Positions 1 to 9,886 of a stretch of 64,000 nt of DNA are shown here, piece by piece. Position 1 is the first letter of the stretch, and each line of letters starts with the position of its first letter. The notes under the pieces were generated by a model that worked only from the letters and a program-made list of their open reading frames with translations, was not told the origin of the DNA and ran no database searches. The DNA is taken from NCBI RefSeq assembly GCF_000283515.1, contig NC_015976.1, forward strand, positions 310,001 to 374,000. The letters are read 5' to 3'. The translations under genes were made by a program, and so were the position numbers. This DNA is from Sphingobium sp. SYK-6 (GTDB lineage Bacteria > Pseudomonadota > Alphaproteobacteria > Sphingomonadales > Sphingomonadaceae).

Positions 1-7
1 ATCGCCG

Positions 8-1456
8 TCAGGGCTGCCTCGAGGCCGAATCGACTGCGTCCGAGTCGAATTCCCAGCCGCCGCCCAGTGCCTTGTGAAGCGCGATCGCCGCTTCCGTGGC
101 TTCCGCCTGCGCAGCCGCTTGCGCCCGCTCGGCAGCGACCAGAGCGAGCTCGGCGCGGGCCTGCGTCAGCCGGTCGTCTTCCCCGGCCGCGACGCGCCGC
201 ATGGCCAGCGCATGGGCCGCGCGCTCGCGCGCCGCGGCCGATCGCGCTGCGGTGAGCGCGACGAGGCTGCGATCGAACCGGTTGATCGCCGCTTCGCTGT
301 CCGCCAGCGCGCCGATCACCGCGGCATCGTAGCGCGCCGCCGCCGCCTGCGCGCGCGCATCGGCGGCCCGCACCATCGCGCGGGCGCGGCCGCCATTGAA
401 GATCGGCCAGAGCAGGCTCGGCCCGGCCTGCAACCGGGTGCTTCCCTCGTCGGCAAGGTCCGCGACGCTCCGCGCCTGCTGGCCGAGAGCAAGGCCGAGC
501 GACAGGCGCGGGAACAGGTCGGCCTTGGCAACGCCGATGTCCGCCGTCGCCGCCGCCAGCTCGCGTTCCGCCGACAGGATGTCCGGGCGACGACGCAGCA
601 GTTCGGACGGCAGGCCGGCGGCAATGGCCCCGGGCGGCGCCGGAATGGCCCCGGGCGCTTCCAGCCGGGCCAGCAGCTCGGCGGGCGGCTTGCCGGCGAG
701 CACGGCCACGCGCAGCGCCGCCGCGCGCATGGCCGCCTGCGCGCCTGCCAGCGATGCGCGCGCTGCATCCGCTTCGCCCTGAATGCGATTGGCATCGATG
801 GCGCCCGCCTCGCCATGGGCCGCGCGCAGGGCGATCAGGTCGGCAAGCGCAGTGCGCGCCGCCAGGGTGGCCCGCGCCGTTGCGAGGTCCGATTGGGCGA
901 GGCGCAGGTCGACATAGGCCCGCGCCAGCTCCGCCACCAGTTGCAGCCGCGTGCCTTCCACGGAGAGCGCGGCGGCCTGCGCGCGCGCCTGTGCCGCCTG
1001 GTTCTCGCGCGCCTGCCGCCCCCACAGATCAATTTCCCAGCTCGCATCGAAACCGAGGTCGAAAAGGCCGAAGTCGCGCGCGAAGCCGGGTATCTGGCCG
1101 ACCGGCATCTGGCCGTTCTCGCTCAGCACCACCTGATTGGCGCTCGCGCTGCCATTGACTTGCGGCAGGCGGCCACCACGCACCGCATCGCGATTGGCGC
1201 GCGCCTCCGCCAGCCGTGCCTGCGCCACGCGCAGATCGGGATTGTCGGCCAGCATCTCCTCGATCAGCGCATCGAGCATCGGATCGTGCAGGTCCCGCCA
1301 CCATGGCGCGGCCGTGACAGGGCCCGCGCCGGCCGCGCCGGCCCATTGGTCGGCAATGCGCGGCGCCGGCGCGCGATAATCGGGCCCCATGACGCAGCCG
1401 GCCAGCATCAGCGGCAGGAGCAGAGTTAGGGAGACGGTGCGGGCATGCATGGACAT
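8..1456 (-). CDS. NodT-family outer-membrane efflux lipoprotein
   Basis: This 482-residue protein is the outer-membrane channel of a tripartite exporter. The N-terminus has a lipoprotein signal peptide with lipobox LAGC (Cys21), followed by the MGPDY/PDYRAP start typical of NodT/OprM-type factors. Two OEP repeats follow, with long alanine-rich helices and the usual ARANRDA and YVDLRLAQ elements. The open frame extends far upstream, but the ATG at 1456 overlaps the permease stop (ATGA) and directly precedes the signal peptide, so I chose it. It is the last gene of the exporter operon. Family assignment is secure; the substrate is unknown. Confidence 0.9.
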   Translation of the reverse strand: MSMHARTVSLTLLLPLMLAGCVMGPDYRAPAPRIADQWAGAAGAGPVTAAPWWRDLHDPMLDALIEEMLADNPDLRVAQARLAEARANRDAVRGGRLPQVNGSASANQVVLSENGQMPVGQIPGFARDFGLFDLGFDASWEIDLWGRQARENQAAQARAQAAALSVEGTRLQLVAELARAYVDLRLAQSDLATARATLAARTALADLIALRAAHGEAGAIDANRIQGEADAARASLAGAQAAMRAAALRVAVLAGKPPAELLARLEAPGAIPAPPGAIAAGLPSELLRRRPDILSAERELAAATADIGVAKADLFPRLSLGLALGQQARSVADLADEGSTRLQAGPSLLWPIFNGGRARAMVRAADARAQAAAARYDAAVIGALADSEAAINRFDRSLVALTAARSAAARERAAHALAMRRVAAGEDDRLTQARAELALVAAERAQAAAQAEATEAAIALHKALGGGWEFDSDAVDSASRQP

Positions 1457-2568
1457 CACTCCATTCGGGCGCGGAACAGCCAGACGGCCGCGCCGAGCGT
1501 GACGCAGGCGATCAGCGCCATCGGCCAGGTCTGGGAAAAGACGACGGACGCGGGCATGGCCTTGAGGAACAGGCCCTGCACGATGATGAGGAAGTAGCGG
1601 ATCGGGTCCGCATAAGTGACGATCTGCAGCCAGTCCGGCATATTGTCGATGGGCGCTGCATAGCCGGAGAGCAGCATCAGCGGCACGGTCACCACGAACG
1701 AGCCGAGAAAGGCCTGCTGCTGCGTCATCGAGGCCGAGGAGACCAGCAGGCCCATGCCGATGAGCGCGAGCTGGTAAACCGCCATGGAGAGAATGAAGAG
1801 CAGGAAGGAGCCGCTGAACGGCACGCCGAAGCCGAACCGCGCGACCAGCAGGAACAGGATGCCGTTGAACAGCCCGACCAGCATCGGCGGCACCATCATG
1901 CCGATGAGGATCTCGTGCGCGCGCAGCGGCGAGACCATGAGCTGGTCGAACGTCCCCAGTTCGCGTTCGCGGGCCACGGCCTGGGAGGTGATGGCGATGC
2001 CGGCGATGGAGACGATGATCGCCACCAGCGAAGGCAGAGTGAACCACATGAAATCGAGGCTGGGATTGTACCAGTGGGTGACGTCGCTGCCCCCACCCCG
2101 GGCGGCCATGCGTGGGGACAGTTCCGCGCCATAGTCCGCGACGATGCGGCTCACATAACCACCGAGGATCTGCGCGGCATTGGAGCGGCGCCCGTCAAGC
2201 ACGAGGCCGACAGTCGCGCTCTCCCCACGGGCGAGCTTCTGGTCGAAATCGCTTTCGATGACGAGGGCGGCCAGCACCTTCTGGCCGTCGATCGCCGCCT
2301 CCATCGCCTGGAAGGACGGCAGCACGATCACGTCCCGGAACTGGGGGCTGGCGGCGATGCGCTGGACAAGCTCCTGCGCATGGGCACCATTGGACCTGTC
2401 GACAAGGCCGATGTCGACATTCTTGACGTCGAGGGTCGTGGCGAAAGTGAAGATCAGGAGCTGGATGAGCGGCGGCAGGATCAGCACCATGCGCGACTTG
2501 GGATCGCGCAGCAGCGCCCAGATTTCCTTGACCGTCATGGCCTTCAGCCGGGTGAGGCGGCCGCTCAT
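1456..2568 (-). CDS. ybhR: ABC-2 type permease, YbhR-like
   Basis: This 370-residue inner-membrane protein has the ABC-2 permease plan. There is one N-terminal membrane helix (about residues 29-45), a periplasmic loop of about 130 residues, and five to six C-terminal helices. The segment RERELGTFDQLMVSPL just before the helices is characteristic of the family. It pairs with the second permease to form the channel powered by the double ATPase. Its ATG overlaps the stop of the upstream permease by 4 bases and its stop overlaps the NodT start, so translation is probably coupled. The YbhR name rests on gene order and family. Confidence 0.85.
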   Translation of the reverse strand: MSGRLTRLKAMTVKEIWALLRDPKSRMVLILPPLIQLLIFTFATTLDVKNVDIGLVDRSNGAHAQELVQRIAASPQFRDVIVLPSFQAMEAAIDGQKVLAALVIESDFDQKLARGESATVGLVLDGRRSNAAQILGGYVSRIVADYGAELSPRMAARGGGSDVTHWYNPSLDFMWFTLPSLVAIIVSIAGIAITSQAVARERELGTFDQLMVSPLRAHEILIGMMVPPMLVGLFNGILFLLVARFGFGVPFSGSFLLFILSMAVYQLALIGMGLLVSSASMTQQQAFLGSFVVTVPLMLLSGYAAPIDNMPDWLQIVTYADPIRYFLIIVQGLFLKAMPASVVFSQTWPMALIACVTLGAAVWLFRARME

Positions 2569-3739
2569 GCGTCAAGGCTCCGCCGCGTCGCCCGGAAGCA
2601 GAGCAGGAAGAAGAGGACGCCGAAGCCCAGCATGATGGCGATGTTGGGCAGGATGACCGACCAGACGTCGCCGGCCATGAACACCGTCTGCAGCGAGGGG
2701 ATCAGGTAGCGCGCCGGTACCGCATAAGTGAGTGCCTGGATGGGCCAGGGCATGGACGCGATCTCGAAGATGAAGCCGGAGAGCAGGAAGGTCGGCAGGA
2801 AGGATGAGAAGAGGGCCATCTGGCTCGCCACGAACTGGTTCTTCGTCGTGGCCGAGATGAACAGGCCAAGGCCCAGCGCCGGCAGCAGGAACGCCGCGGC
2901 AATCGCCATCAGCGCGACAATCGAGCCCCGGAACGGCAGGCCGAAGAAGGCGACGGCGATCAGCGTGCACAGCGCCATGGAGCCGAGGCCGAGCAGGAAA
3001 TAGGGCAGCACCTTGGACGCGACGAATTCCGCCATCCGCATCGGCGTCGCCATCAGCGCTTCCATCGTGCCACGCTCCCACTCGCGTGCGACGACGAGCG
3101 CGGTGAGCAACGTGCCGATCATCGTCATGACCACGGCGATGGCACCGGGCACCAGGAAGAAGCGGCTGTGCAGGCCGGGATTGAACCACACACGCTGCGA
3201 GACATCGATGGGTGGCCCGGCGCCGCGCATGCCCGCCATGTCCATTTCGCTCGCCATCCAGTTCATCCGCACCCCATCGGCATAATTGGCGATGAAGGTC
3301 GCCTGGTTGGGCTGGGTACCGTCGGTGACGATCTGGATCGGATGCGGGGCCCCTTTTCCCATGCTTGCCCCGAAATCGGGGGGAATCACGACGAAGCCTC
3401 GGATCGCGTCCCGCTCCATGAGCGCGCGCGCGGGCGCGACGCCGCGCAGCAGCGTGACGCTGAAATAAGGCGAATGGACATAGGCCTGCGCCAGCCGCGC
3501 GGCCGGTGCGCTTTCGTCCTGCACCACCAGGGCGATTTTCGTCTCGCGCGGGTCGAGCGAGATGGCATAGCCGAAGAGGAAGAGCAGCAGCAGCGGCATG
3601 GCGAAGGCGATCAGGAACGTCGAAGGGTCCCGCCGGATCTGCGCATATTCCTTGATGACCAGCGCGCGCATGCGCCGGCTCGCGCTGCCGCGCGGCGCAG
3701 GCGCCGGCTCGCCGGAGGAGGGCGGGAAGGCGCTGTCGC

Positions 3740-3743
<4 letters not shown>
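2565..3743 (-). CDS. ybhS: ABC-2 type permease, YbhS-like
   Basis: This 392-residue permease is a paralogue of the next gene. It shows RRDPSTFLIAFAMPLLLLF as the first membrane helix, a large periplasmic domain, the REWERGTMEALMATPM coupling segment, and a C-terminal bundle of five or six helices. The open frame runs upstream, but the ATG at 3743 sits in an ATGA overlap with the ATPase stop, giving a typical family length. With its partner it forms the membrane domain of a YbhFSR-type exporter, a family linked in Escherichia coli to export of cationic drugs and dyes. Confidence 0.85.
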
Positions 3744-5581
<1,838 letters not shown>

Positions 5582-5599
5582 AACATGGAGGGCATGGCC

Positions 5600-6601
5600 T
5601 TAGTTCGCTTTCGCGTCCGGCCCGGTGATCTCCACCGTCACCGGCTGTCCCTGGCGCAGCTTGCCGTCCGGATCCTCCACGATGATGCGCAGGCGATAGA
5701 CAAGGTCCGTGCGCAGGTCGCTGGTCTCCACCGTCTTGGGCGTGAACTCCGCGCGCGGCGAGATATAGCCGATCGTGCCGGTGTAGCGCTTCGGGTTGCC
5801 GTCGGCCGTCACGGCCACCTTCATGCCGGGCGCCACGCGGCTGAGCTGCTTCTCGCCCACATAGGCGCGCACGCGCAACGGCCGATCGATGGCAAGCGTG
5901 AAGACCGTTTCCCCGGGCGCAACGATGGCTCCCGGCTCGCGCGCACGCGTGATCACTGTGCCGTCCACGCTGGCGGTGAGCCGTGTATCGCCAAAGTCGG
6001 TGCCGACACCTGCCCGCGCGGCCTGCGCCGCCTGCAATGCCGCCTGCGCGGCTTCGATGTCTTCGCGGCGCGGCCCCGTGCGCACGAGCGAGAGCGCTGC
6101 CTGCGCCTCGGCAAGCTGCGCCCGCGCGCGATCCCGGGCAGCGACGGTCGCGTCCCAGACATCGCGGCTGATCGCACCGGGCTCGACCAGCGGCGCACGA
6201 CGGGCATAATCGCGCTCGGCTGCGTCGGCGGCGGACTTCGCCGCGGTGAACCGCGCCTGCGCCTGCGCGACGTCCTCGGCGCGGCTGCCACGCTGCAGCT
6301 TGAGAAGTTCGGCGCGGGCCTGCGCGACCTGCGCTTCCGCCTGCGCCACCGCGCTGTCGATCGAGGCACGGTCGAGTTCGGCGAGCAGATCGCCCCGCTT
6401 CACGCGCGCGCCTTCCTCCACCGGTATTTCCGCGATGCGCCCGCCCACGCGAAAGCCGAGATCAACCTCGCGGATGTCGACATTGCCGTAGAGCAGGAGC
6501 GGACCATCGTCACGCTCGAACAGGCCGAAGCCGCGCGTTACGAGCGCTGCGATCAACAGGGCGGCAATGGCGACGAGGATGATCAGGCGCTTGCGGTTCA
6601 T
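5600..6601 (-). CDS. ybhG: HlyD-family periplasmic adaptor, YbhG-like
   Basis: This 333-residue membrane-fusion protein starts with one membrane anchor (about residues 5-22). A lipoyl half-domain (YGNVDIREVDLGFRVGG), a long alpha-helical hairpin rich in Ala, Gln and Arg, the second lipoyl half (VDGTVITRAREPGAIV) and a beta-barrel follow. The start ATG at 6601 lies 4 bases after the regulator stop and just before the anchor; the longer upstream frame is rejected. It should bridge the inner-membrane ABC exporter and the NodT channel. Gene order matches cecR-ybhG-ybhF-ybhS-ybhR. Confidence 0.88.
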   Translation of the reverse strand: MNRKRLIILVAIAALLIAALVTRGFGLFERDDGPLLLYGNVDIREVDLGFRVGGRIAEIPVEEGARVKRGDLLAELDRASIDSAVAQAEAQVAQARAELLKLQRGSRAEDVAQAQARFTAAKSAADAAERDYARRAPLVEPGAISRDVWDATVAARDRARAQLAEAQAALSLVRTGPRREDIEAAQAALQAAQAARAGVGTDFGDTRLTASVDGTVITRAREPGAIVAPGETVFTLAIDRPLRVRAYVGEKQLSRVAPGMKVAVTADGNPKRYTGTIGYISPRAEFTPKTVETSDLRTDLVYRLRIIVEDPDGKLRQGQPVTVEITGPDAKAN

Positions 6602-6605
6602 GGCA

Positions 6606-7376
6606 TCAGCTCTCCATGAGCAGGGTTCGGGCGGAGCGACGGACGCTCGCAATCAGCATGTCCGCCGTCTCGGGATCGATGTCCTCGGCCTCCATGGTCC
6701 GCGCCACGCAGGCGCGCGCGATGCGCAGCACCAGCGCCATGCCGAGGCAATGGAGAACGAGGGCGCGCCGGGCCTGCTCGTCCAGCGATGGCCGGGCAAG
6801 GGCGAGCAGTCCCACGGCGGTTTCCAGCACAGGCGCCATCACCCGCGCATATATCCGCTCGAAAGCCTCGGTGGGCCGCTGCTGCTCGCGCACCACGAAT
6901 TGCGAGAAGCGCTCGGATTGCGGCGCCAGCATGAACCGCGCGAAGTTTTCCAGCAGCGCCAGAAGCGCCGTCCGCGCCGACTCGGCGTCGGCGGGCGGAT
7001 GCGCGCGGATCTGGTCGAGCAAGGGCGCATGCACGGCGCCGATCTGCTCGGCCACATGATCGGCACAGGCCAGATACAGGCCTTCCTTGCCGCCGAAATG
7101 ATATGTGATGGACGACATCGCCGTGCCGGATGCCCGCGCGATCTCGCGTGTGCTCGCGCCCGCAAATCCGGCGCAGGCGAACTGCGCGATCGCCGCCTCG
7201 ATGATTCGCAGGGAGACGAGGCTGCCGTCCTGACCGGCGCGGTCCTGAGCCGGGCGGTCGGCAGCCGTGACGGACGGCATTCCTGGCGCCGAACTGGCCA
7301 GGCCAGTCGCGCTCCCCTGCTCACGCGCGCTGGCGAGTCCGGGAGAATCGGGGGGAGGCGTCAGGGAAGAGCCCAT
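6606..7376 (-). CDS. cecR: TetR-family regulator, CecR (YbiH) type
   Basis: This 256-residue repressor has a TetR helix-turn-helix (STREIARASGTAMSSITYHF, about residues 78-97) and a CecR/DUF1956-like ligand-binding C-terminus. The N-terminus carries an unusual extension of about 50 residues, rich in Pro, Ser and Ala. The ATG at 7376 was preferred because CAGGAA lies 6 bases upstream. It is the first gene of the exporter operon, which in Escherichia coli is also headed by its CecR regulator. A TGTTCG-N6-CGAACA inverted repeat just upstream is a likely autoregulatory operator. If the start is an internal ATG, the extension would vanish. Confidence 0.82.
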   Translation of the reverse strand: MGSSLTPPPDSPGLASAREQGSATGLASSAPGMPSVTAADRPAQDRAGQDGSLVSLRIIEAAIAQFACAGFAGASTREIARASGTAMSSITYHFGGKEGLYLACADHVAEQIGAVHAPLLDQIRAHPPADAESARTALLALLENFARFMLAPQSERFSQFVVREQQRPTEAFERIYARVMAPVLETAVGLLALARPSLDEQARRALVLHCLGMALVLRIARACVARTMEAEDIDPETADMLIASVRRSARTLLMES

Positions 7377-7386
7377 AGAAGTTTCC

Positions 7387-7404
7387 TGTTCGATCGAACG
7401 AACA
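7387..7404. promoter_or_regulatory. Candidate TetR operator
   Basis: The inverted repeat TGTTCG-ATCGAA-CGAACA lies 11 bases upstream of the cecR start codon and contains a perfect 12-base palindrome (7388-7399). A TTGACA -35-like hexamer on the minus strand sits at 7406-7411, so a bound repressor would cover the promoter region. Binding by the adjacent TetR protein is inferred from position. Confidence 0.5.
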
Positions 7405-7450
7405 TTGTCAAGCGGAGCGTCTCCTCCGCCCGATTTTCCCGGCCCTACCT

Positions 7451-7603
7451 TCAGTTCACTGGATCGTTGTCCCCGGGCGCTGGCTGCGCCGGTCCGCCCG
7501 TCGTGCCGCCTGCCCGCTCGCGCGCCTGCCCTTTGCGGCGGCGAAGATTGTTTCGCAGCGCCTGCGCCAGTCGCTGCTGCCGGTCTTCCTTGCTCTCGCT
7601 CAT
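7451..7603 (-). CDS. Small basic hypothetical protein (50 aa)
   Basis: An ATG at 7603 opens a 51-codon frame encoding a highly charged peptide that begins MSESKEDRQQRLAQALRNN, continues with an arginine/lysine-rich helix (LRRRKGQAR) and ends in a Gly/Pro-rich tail. There is no signal peptide or membrane segment. A basic amphipathic helix followed by a disordered tail is typical of the small uncharacterised proteins sphingomonads keep next to core genes. It lies in the gap between tRNA-Thr and the exporter operon, on the same strand as the operon. No function can be given. It could be a chance frame, but codon use fits the genome. Confidence 0.5.
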   Translation of the reverse strand: MSESKEDRQQRLAQALRNNLRRRKGQARERAGGTTGGPAQPAPGDNDPVN

Positions 7604-7716
7604 GCACCGCGCCTACCGAATCCCGGCCGTGCACCGCAAGTCGCCTTGACAAGAGCCGTACCGCAGGGCCATAGGCGCGACCTTGCTGGCGCGGGGCACC
7701 CTCCGCGTACGGTCGT

Positions 7717-7791
<75 letters not shown>

Positions 7792-7964
7792 TCATTTCCT
7801 GATCGATCATTTCCCCGGTGGGGGACTCCGCGGGGCTCTCGCTACCGCAATCCGGCGACGCCGCGCTTTCGCGGCTCTTCGGTGCGAACCGGACCTTCAT
7901 ATGCAATGATCTGCCGGCGGCACCCAGGTTGGGGGGCGGACGGGTGCCGCCGGCAGGGGCGCCC

Positions 7965-8420
7965 TTAGCGGGCGCGCCGGGCGGCGGCTTCCTTGCGGAA
8001 TGCCGCCAGCTCGGTCGGGTCGACCACGCCGTCACCATTGGAATCGGCGCGATCGAACACGGGCATGGGGGCCTTCTGGAACTCCTCGCGGGTCACGCGT
8101 CCGTCGCGATTGGCGTCCATCTGCTCCATGAGCTGCGCGATGCGTTCGCCGATCTGGCGGCGCGCCAGCATGCCGCCGGACTTGTCGTCGGCATTGATGA
8201 TGCCATCGCCATTGCGATCCAGCCGCTCGAACATCTGCATTCGCGCGTTCTGATATTCGGCACGGGTAATGCGTCCATCGCCATTGGCGTCCGCACGCTC
8301 GAGCAACTGGCCGGGGTCGCGCTGCGGCTGGGCATGGGCCGCGCCGGCCATGGCCGCCATGCAGCCGGAAAGCGCGAGCGCCATGATGGGGGTGAGGGAA
8401 AGTTTCATGATCTGGGTCAT
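7965..8420 (-). CDS. Secreted four-EF-hand calcium-binding protein
   Basis: This 151-residue exported protein has four EF-hand loops: DANGDGRITRAEY, DRNGDGIINADD, DANRDGRVTREEF and DSNGDGVVDPTEL. Each keeps the acidic residues at positions 1, 3 and 5 and the central Gly, apart from Arg at position 4 of the third loop. The N-terminal signal contains LALSGC, so it may be a lipoprotein, though AHAQ also offers a signal peptidase I site. The ATG at 8420, 2 bases after the upstream stop and preceded by GAGG, is used; MKLSL at 8408 is an alternative. A much longer open frame upstream is spurious. Confidence 0.85.
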   Translation of the reverse strand: MTQIMKLSLTPIMALALSGCMAAMAGAAHAQPQRDPGQLLERADANGDGRITRAEYQNARMQMFERLDRNGDGIINADDKSGGMLARRQIGERIAQLMEQMDANRDGRVTREEFQKAPMPVFDRADSNGDGVVDPTELAAFRKEAAARRAR

Positions 8421-8422
8421 CC

Positions 8423-8998
8423 TCAATCGCGCCGGGAATAAGTGCGGGTGCTGCTCACGGCACGCCCGGAGCCGGTCGCGGCGTTGCGGTCGACGGTGAC
8501 CGAGTCGCCGTTCACGGAGACGTCGCGTGTCGCCGAATAGCTTCGGCCGCTGGACGTAGCGCCGCTCCGCGTGCGCGTGTAGCCATCGTCCGTCCGGTAG
8601 ATCGTGCTCCAGCCCGATTGGCTGTTCCCCGCGGGGCCCGTGCGATCGCGCTGGACGCTCACGGATCCGTCGCCGTTGCGCACGAGCGAGCTGTCGCGCG
8701 ACATGCCGGTGCCGTTGGCATAGCGCCTGTCGACGCTGTTGGTCACGGCGCCGTCGCCCCATTGGGTGGAGCGGGTCTGGCCGTAACCGCGCCCGCCATA
8801 AGTCGCCGCGCCGCGCGTCACCTGCGTGGAGCCGGGCTGGCGGGACACATGACGGCCGGCCACATAGCCCCCGCCATAAGGGCCCTGGGCCCTCACGATC
8901 CGGCCGTGCTCGCGCGCTTCGGCGGGAGCAGCGACAAGGGCGCCGGCGCCACCGGTCGCCAGCATCGCGAATGCCGGAATGATCGCAGATCTGAACAT
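8423..8998 (-). CDS. Secreted Gly/Ser/Arg-rich hypothetical protein
   Basis: This 191-residue protein has a clear signal peptide (cleavage near APAEA-RE). The low-complexity body is rich in Gly, Ser, Arg, Thr and Tyr, with repeated SRD, GDGSVSV and GRSYSATRDV-like strands suggesting a beta-rich or disordered exported protein. No catalytic motif is visible. It lies 2 bases upstream of the EF-hand gene, so the two are co-transcribed, and both are divergent from the two-component system. Family and function are not recognised. Confidence 0.7.
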   Translation of the reverse strand: MFRSAIIPAFAMLATGGAGALVAAPAEAREHGRIVRAQGPYGGGYVAGRHVSRQPGSTQVTRGAATYGGRGYGQTRSTQWGDGAVTNSVDRRYANGTGMSRDSSLVRNGDGSVSVQRDRTGPAGNSQSGWSTIYRTDDGYTRTRSGATSSGRSYSATRDVSVNGDSVTVDRNAATGSGRAVSSTRTYSRRD

Positions 8999-9111
8999 GA
9001 ATAATCTCCTGCATGGATGAGGTCTCCTTCATCCCCCGCCCCGGTAAGCCGGCCATGAACCCCTGGTGAGGAACGGCAACGAAGTGTAACAGCCGCCAAT
9101 TGGGTCTTGAG

Positions 9112-9885
9112 ATGCGCCCGCCATCCGGTGACATGAAGCGCATGACCCGTGCCGAGCCCGCTGCGGAACGCACTTTCATCGCCCTTGTCGAGGATGACGA
9201 GGACATCAGCGAACTGGTGAGCGATCTGCTTGTCCGGGAAGGCTTCGAGGTGGGCGCCTGCCGCTCAGGCGCCGAGCTGGACCGGCTCAAGGACCGGCGC
9301 CGGGTGGATCTCGTGCTGCTGGACCTCATGCTCCCCGGCGAGGACGGCCTGTCCATCTGCCGCCGCCTCCATGCCGCGGCGCTGCCCATCCCTGTCATCA
9401 TGATCACGGCGAAGGGCGACGACATCGATCGCATCCTCGGGCTGGAGATCGGGGCCGATGATTATCTGCCCAAGCCCTTCAATCCGCGTGAACTCATTGC
9501 GCGCATCCGCGCGGTCCTGCGCCGGACGCGCGAGGCGCACCGGCCATCGCCCGTGGCCGGCCGATGGTATCGCTTCGCCGGGTGGAGCCTGGATGCCGGG
9601 TCGCGGTTGCTGCGCGATCCGGAGGGCGAGGCCGTGGAACTGACCGGGGGCGAGTTCGATCTCCTGATCGCCCTGCTCGATCATCCCCAGCGCGTGCTGA
9701 CGCGTGACCAGCTGCTCGACTGGACGCGGGGCCGCGATGCCGGTCCCTATGATCGCACGATCGACGTGCAGCTGAGCCGCCTGCGCCGCAAGCTCGGCGA
9801 TGATCCTCGCAGTCCGGTGATGATCCGCACCGTGCGCGGCGGCGGCTATCTGTTCGCCCCGGCGGTCGAAACCGGCGGCGCCTGA
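9112..9885 (+). CDS. OmpR-family response regulator
   Basis: The receiver domain shows the acidic pocket (VEDDED), the phosphoacceptor Asp in DLVLLDLMLPGEDG, the switch region (MITAKG) and the conserved Lys in YLPKPFNP. A winged-helix OmpR effector follows, ending RTVRGGGYLF. The open frame starts with TTG at 9100; ATG 9112 is given, and ATG 9133 or 9142 is also possible. One base separates it from the kinase, so the two form a two-component pair. The divergent EF-hand operon is a likely target by position only. Confidence 0.88.
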   Translation: MRPPSGDMKRMTRAEPAAERTFIALVEDDEDISELVSDLLVREGFEVGACRSGAELDRLKDRRRVDLVLLDLMLPGEDGLSICRRLHAAALPIPVIMITAKGDDIDRILGLEIGADDYLPKPFNPRELIARIRAVLRRTREAHRPSPVAGRWYRFAGWSLDAGSRLLRDPEGEAVELTGGEFDLLIALLDHPQRVLTRDQLLDWTRGRDAGPYDRTIDVQLSRLRRKLGDDPRSPVMIRTVRGGGYLFAPAVETGGA

Positions 9886-9886
9886 G

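Noticed and set aside
8421..9434. Long open frame continuing upstream of the EF-hand gene
   Set aside because: It reads through the secreted-protein gene in another frame and shows only low-complexity Arg/Ser sequence; the EF-hand gene has its own signal peptide at 8420.
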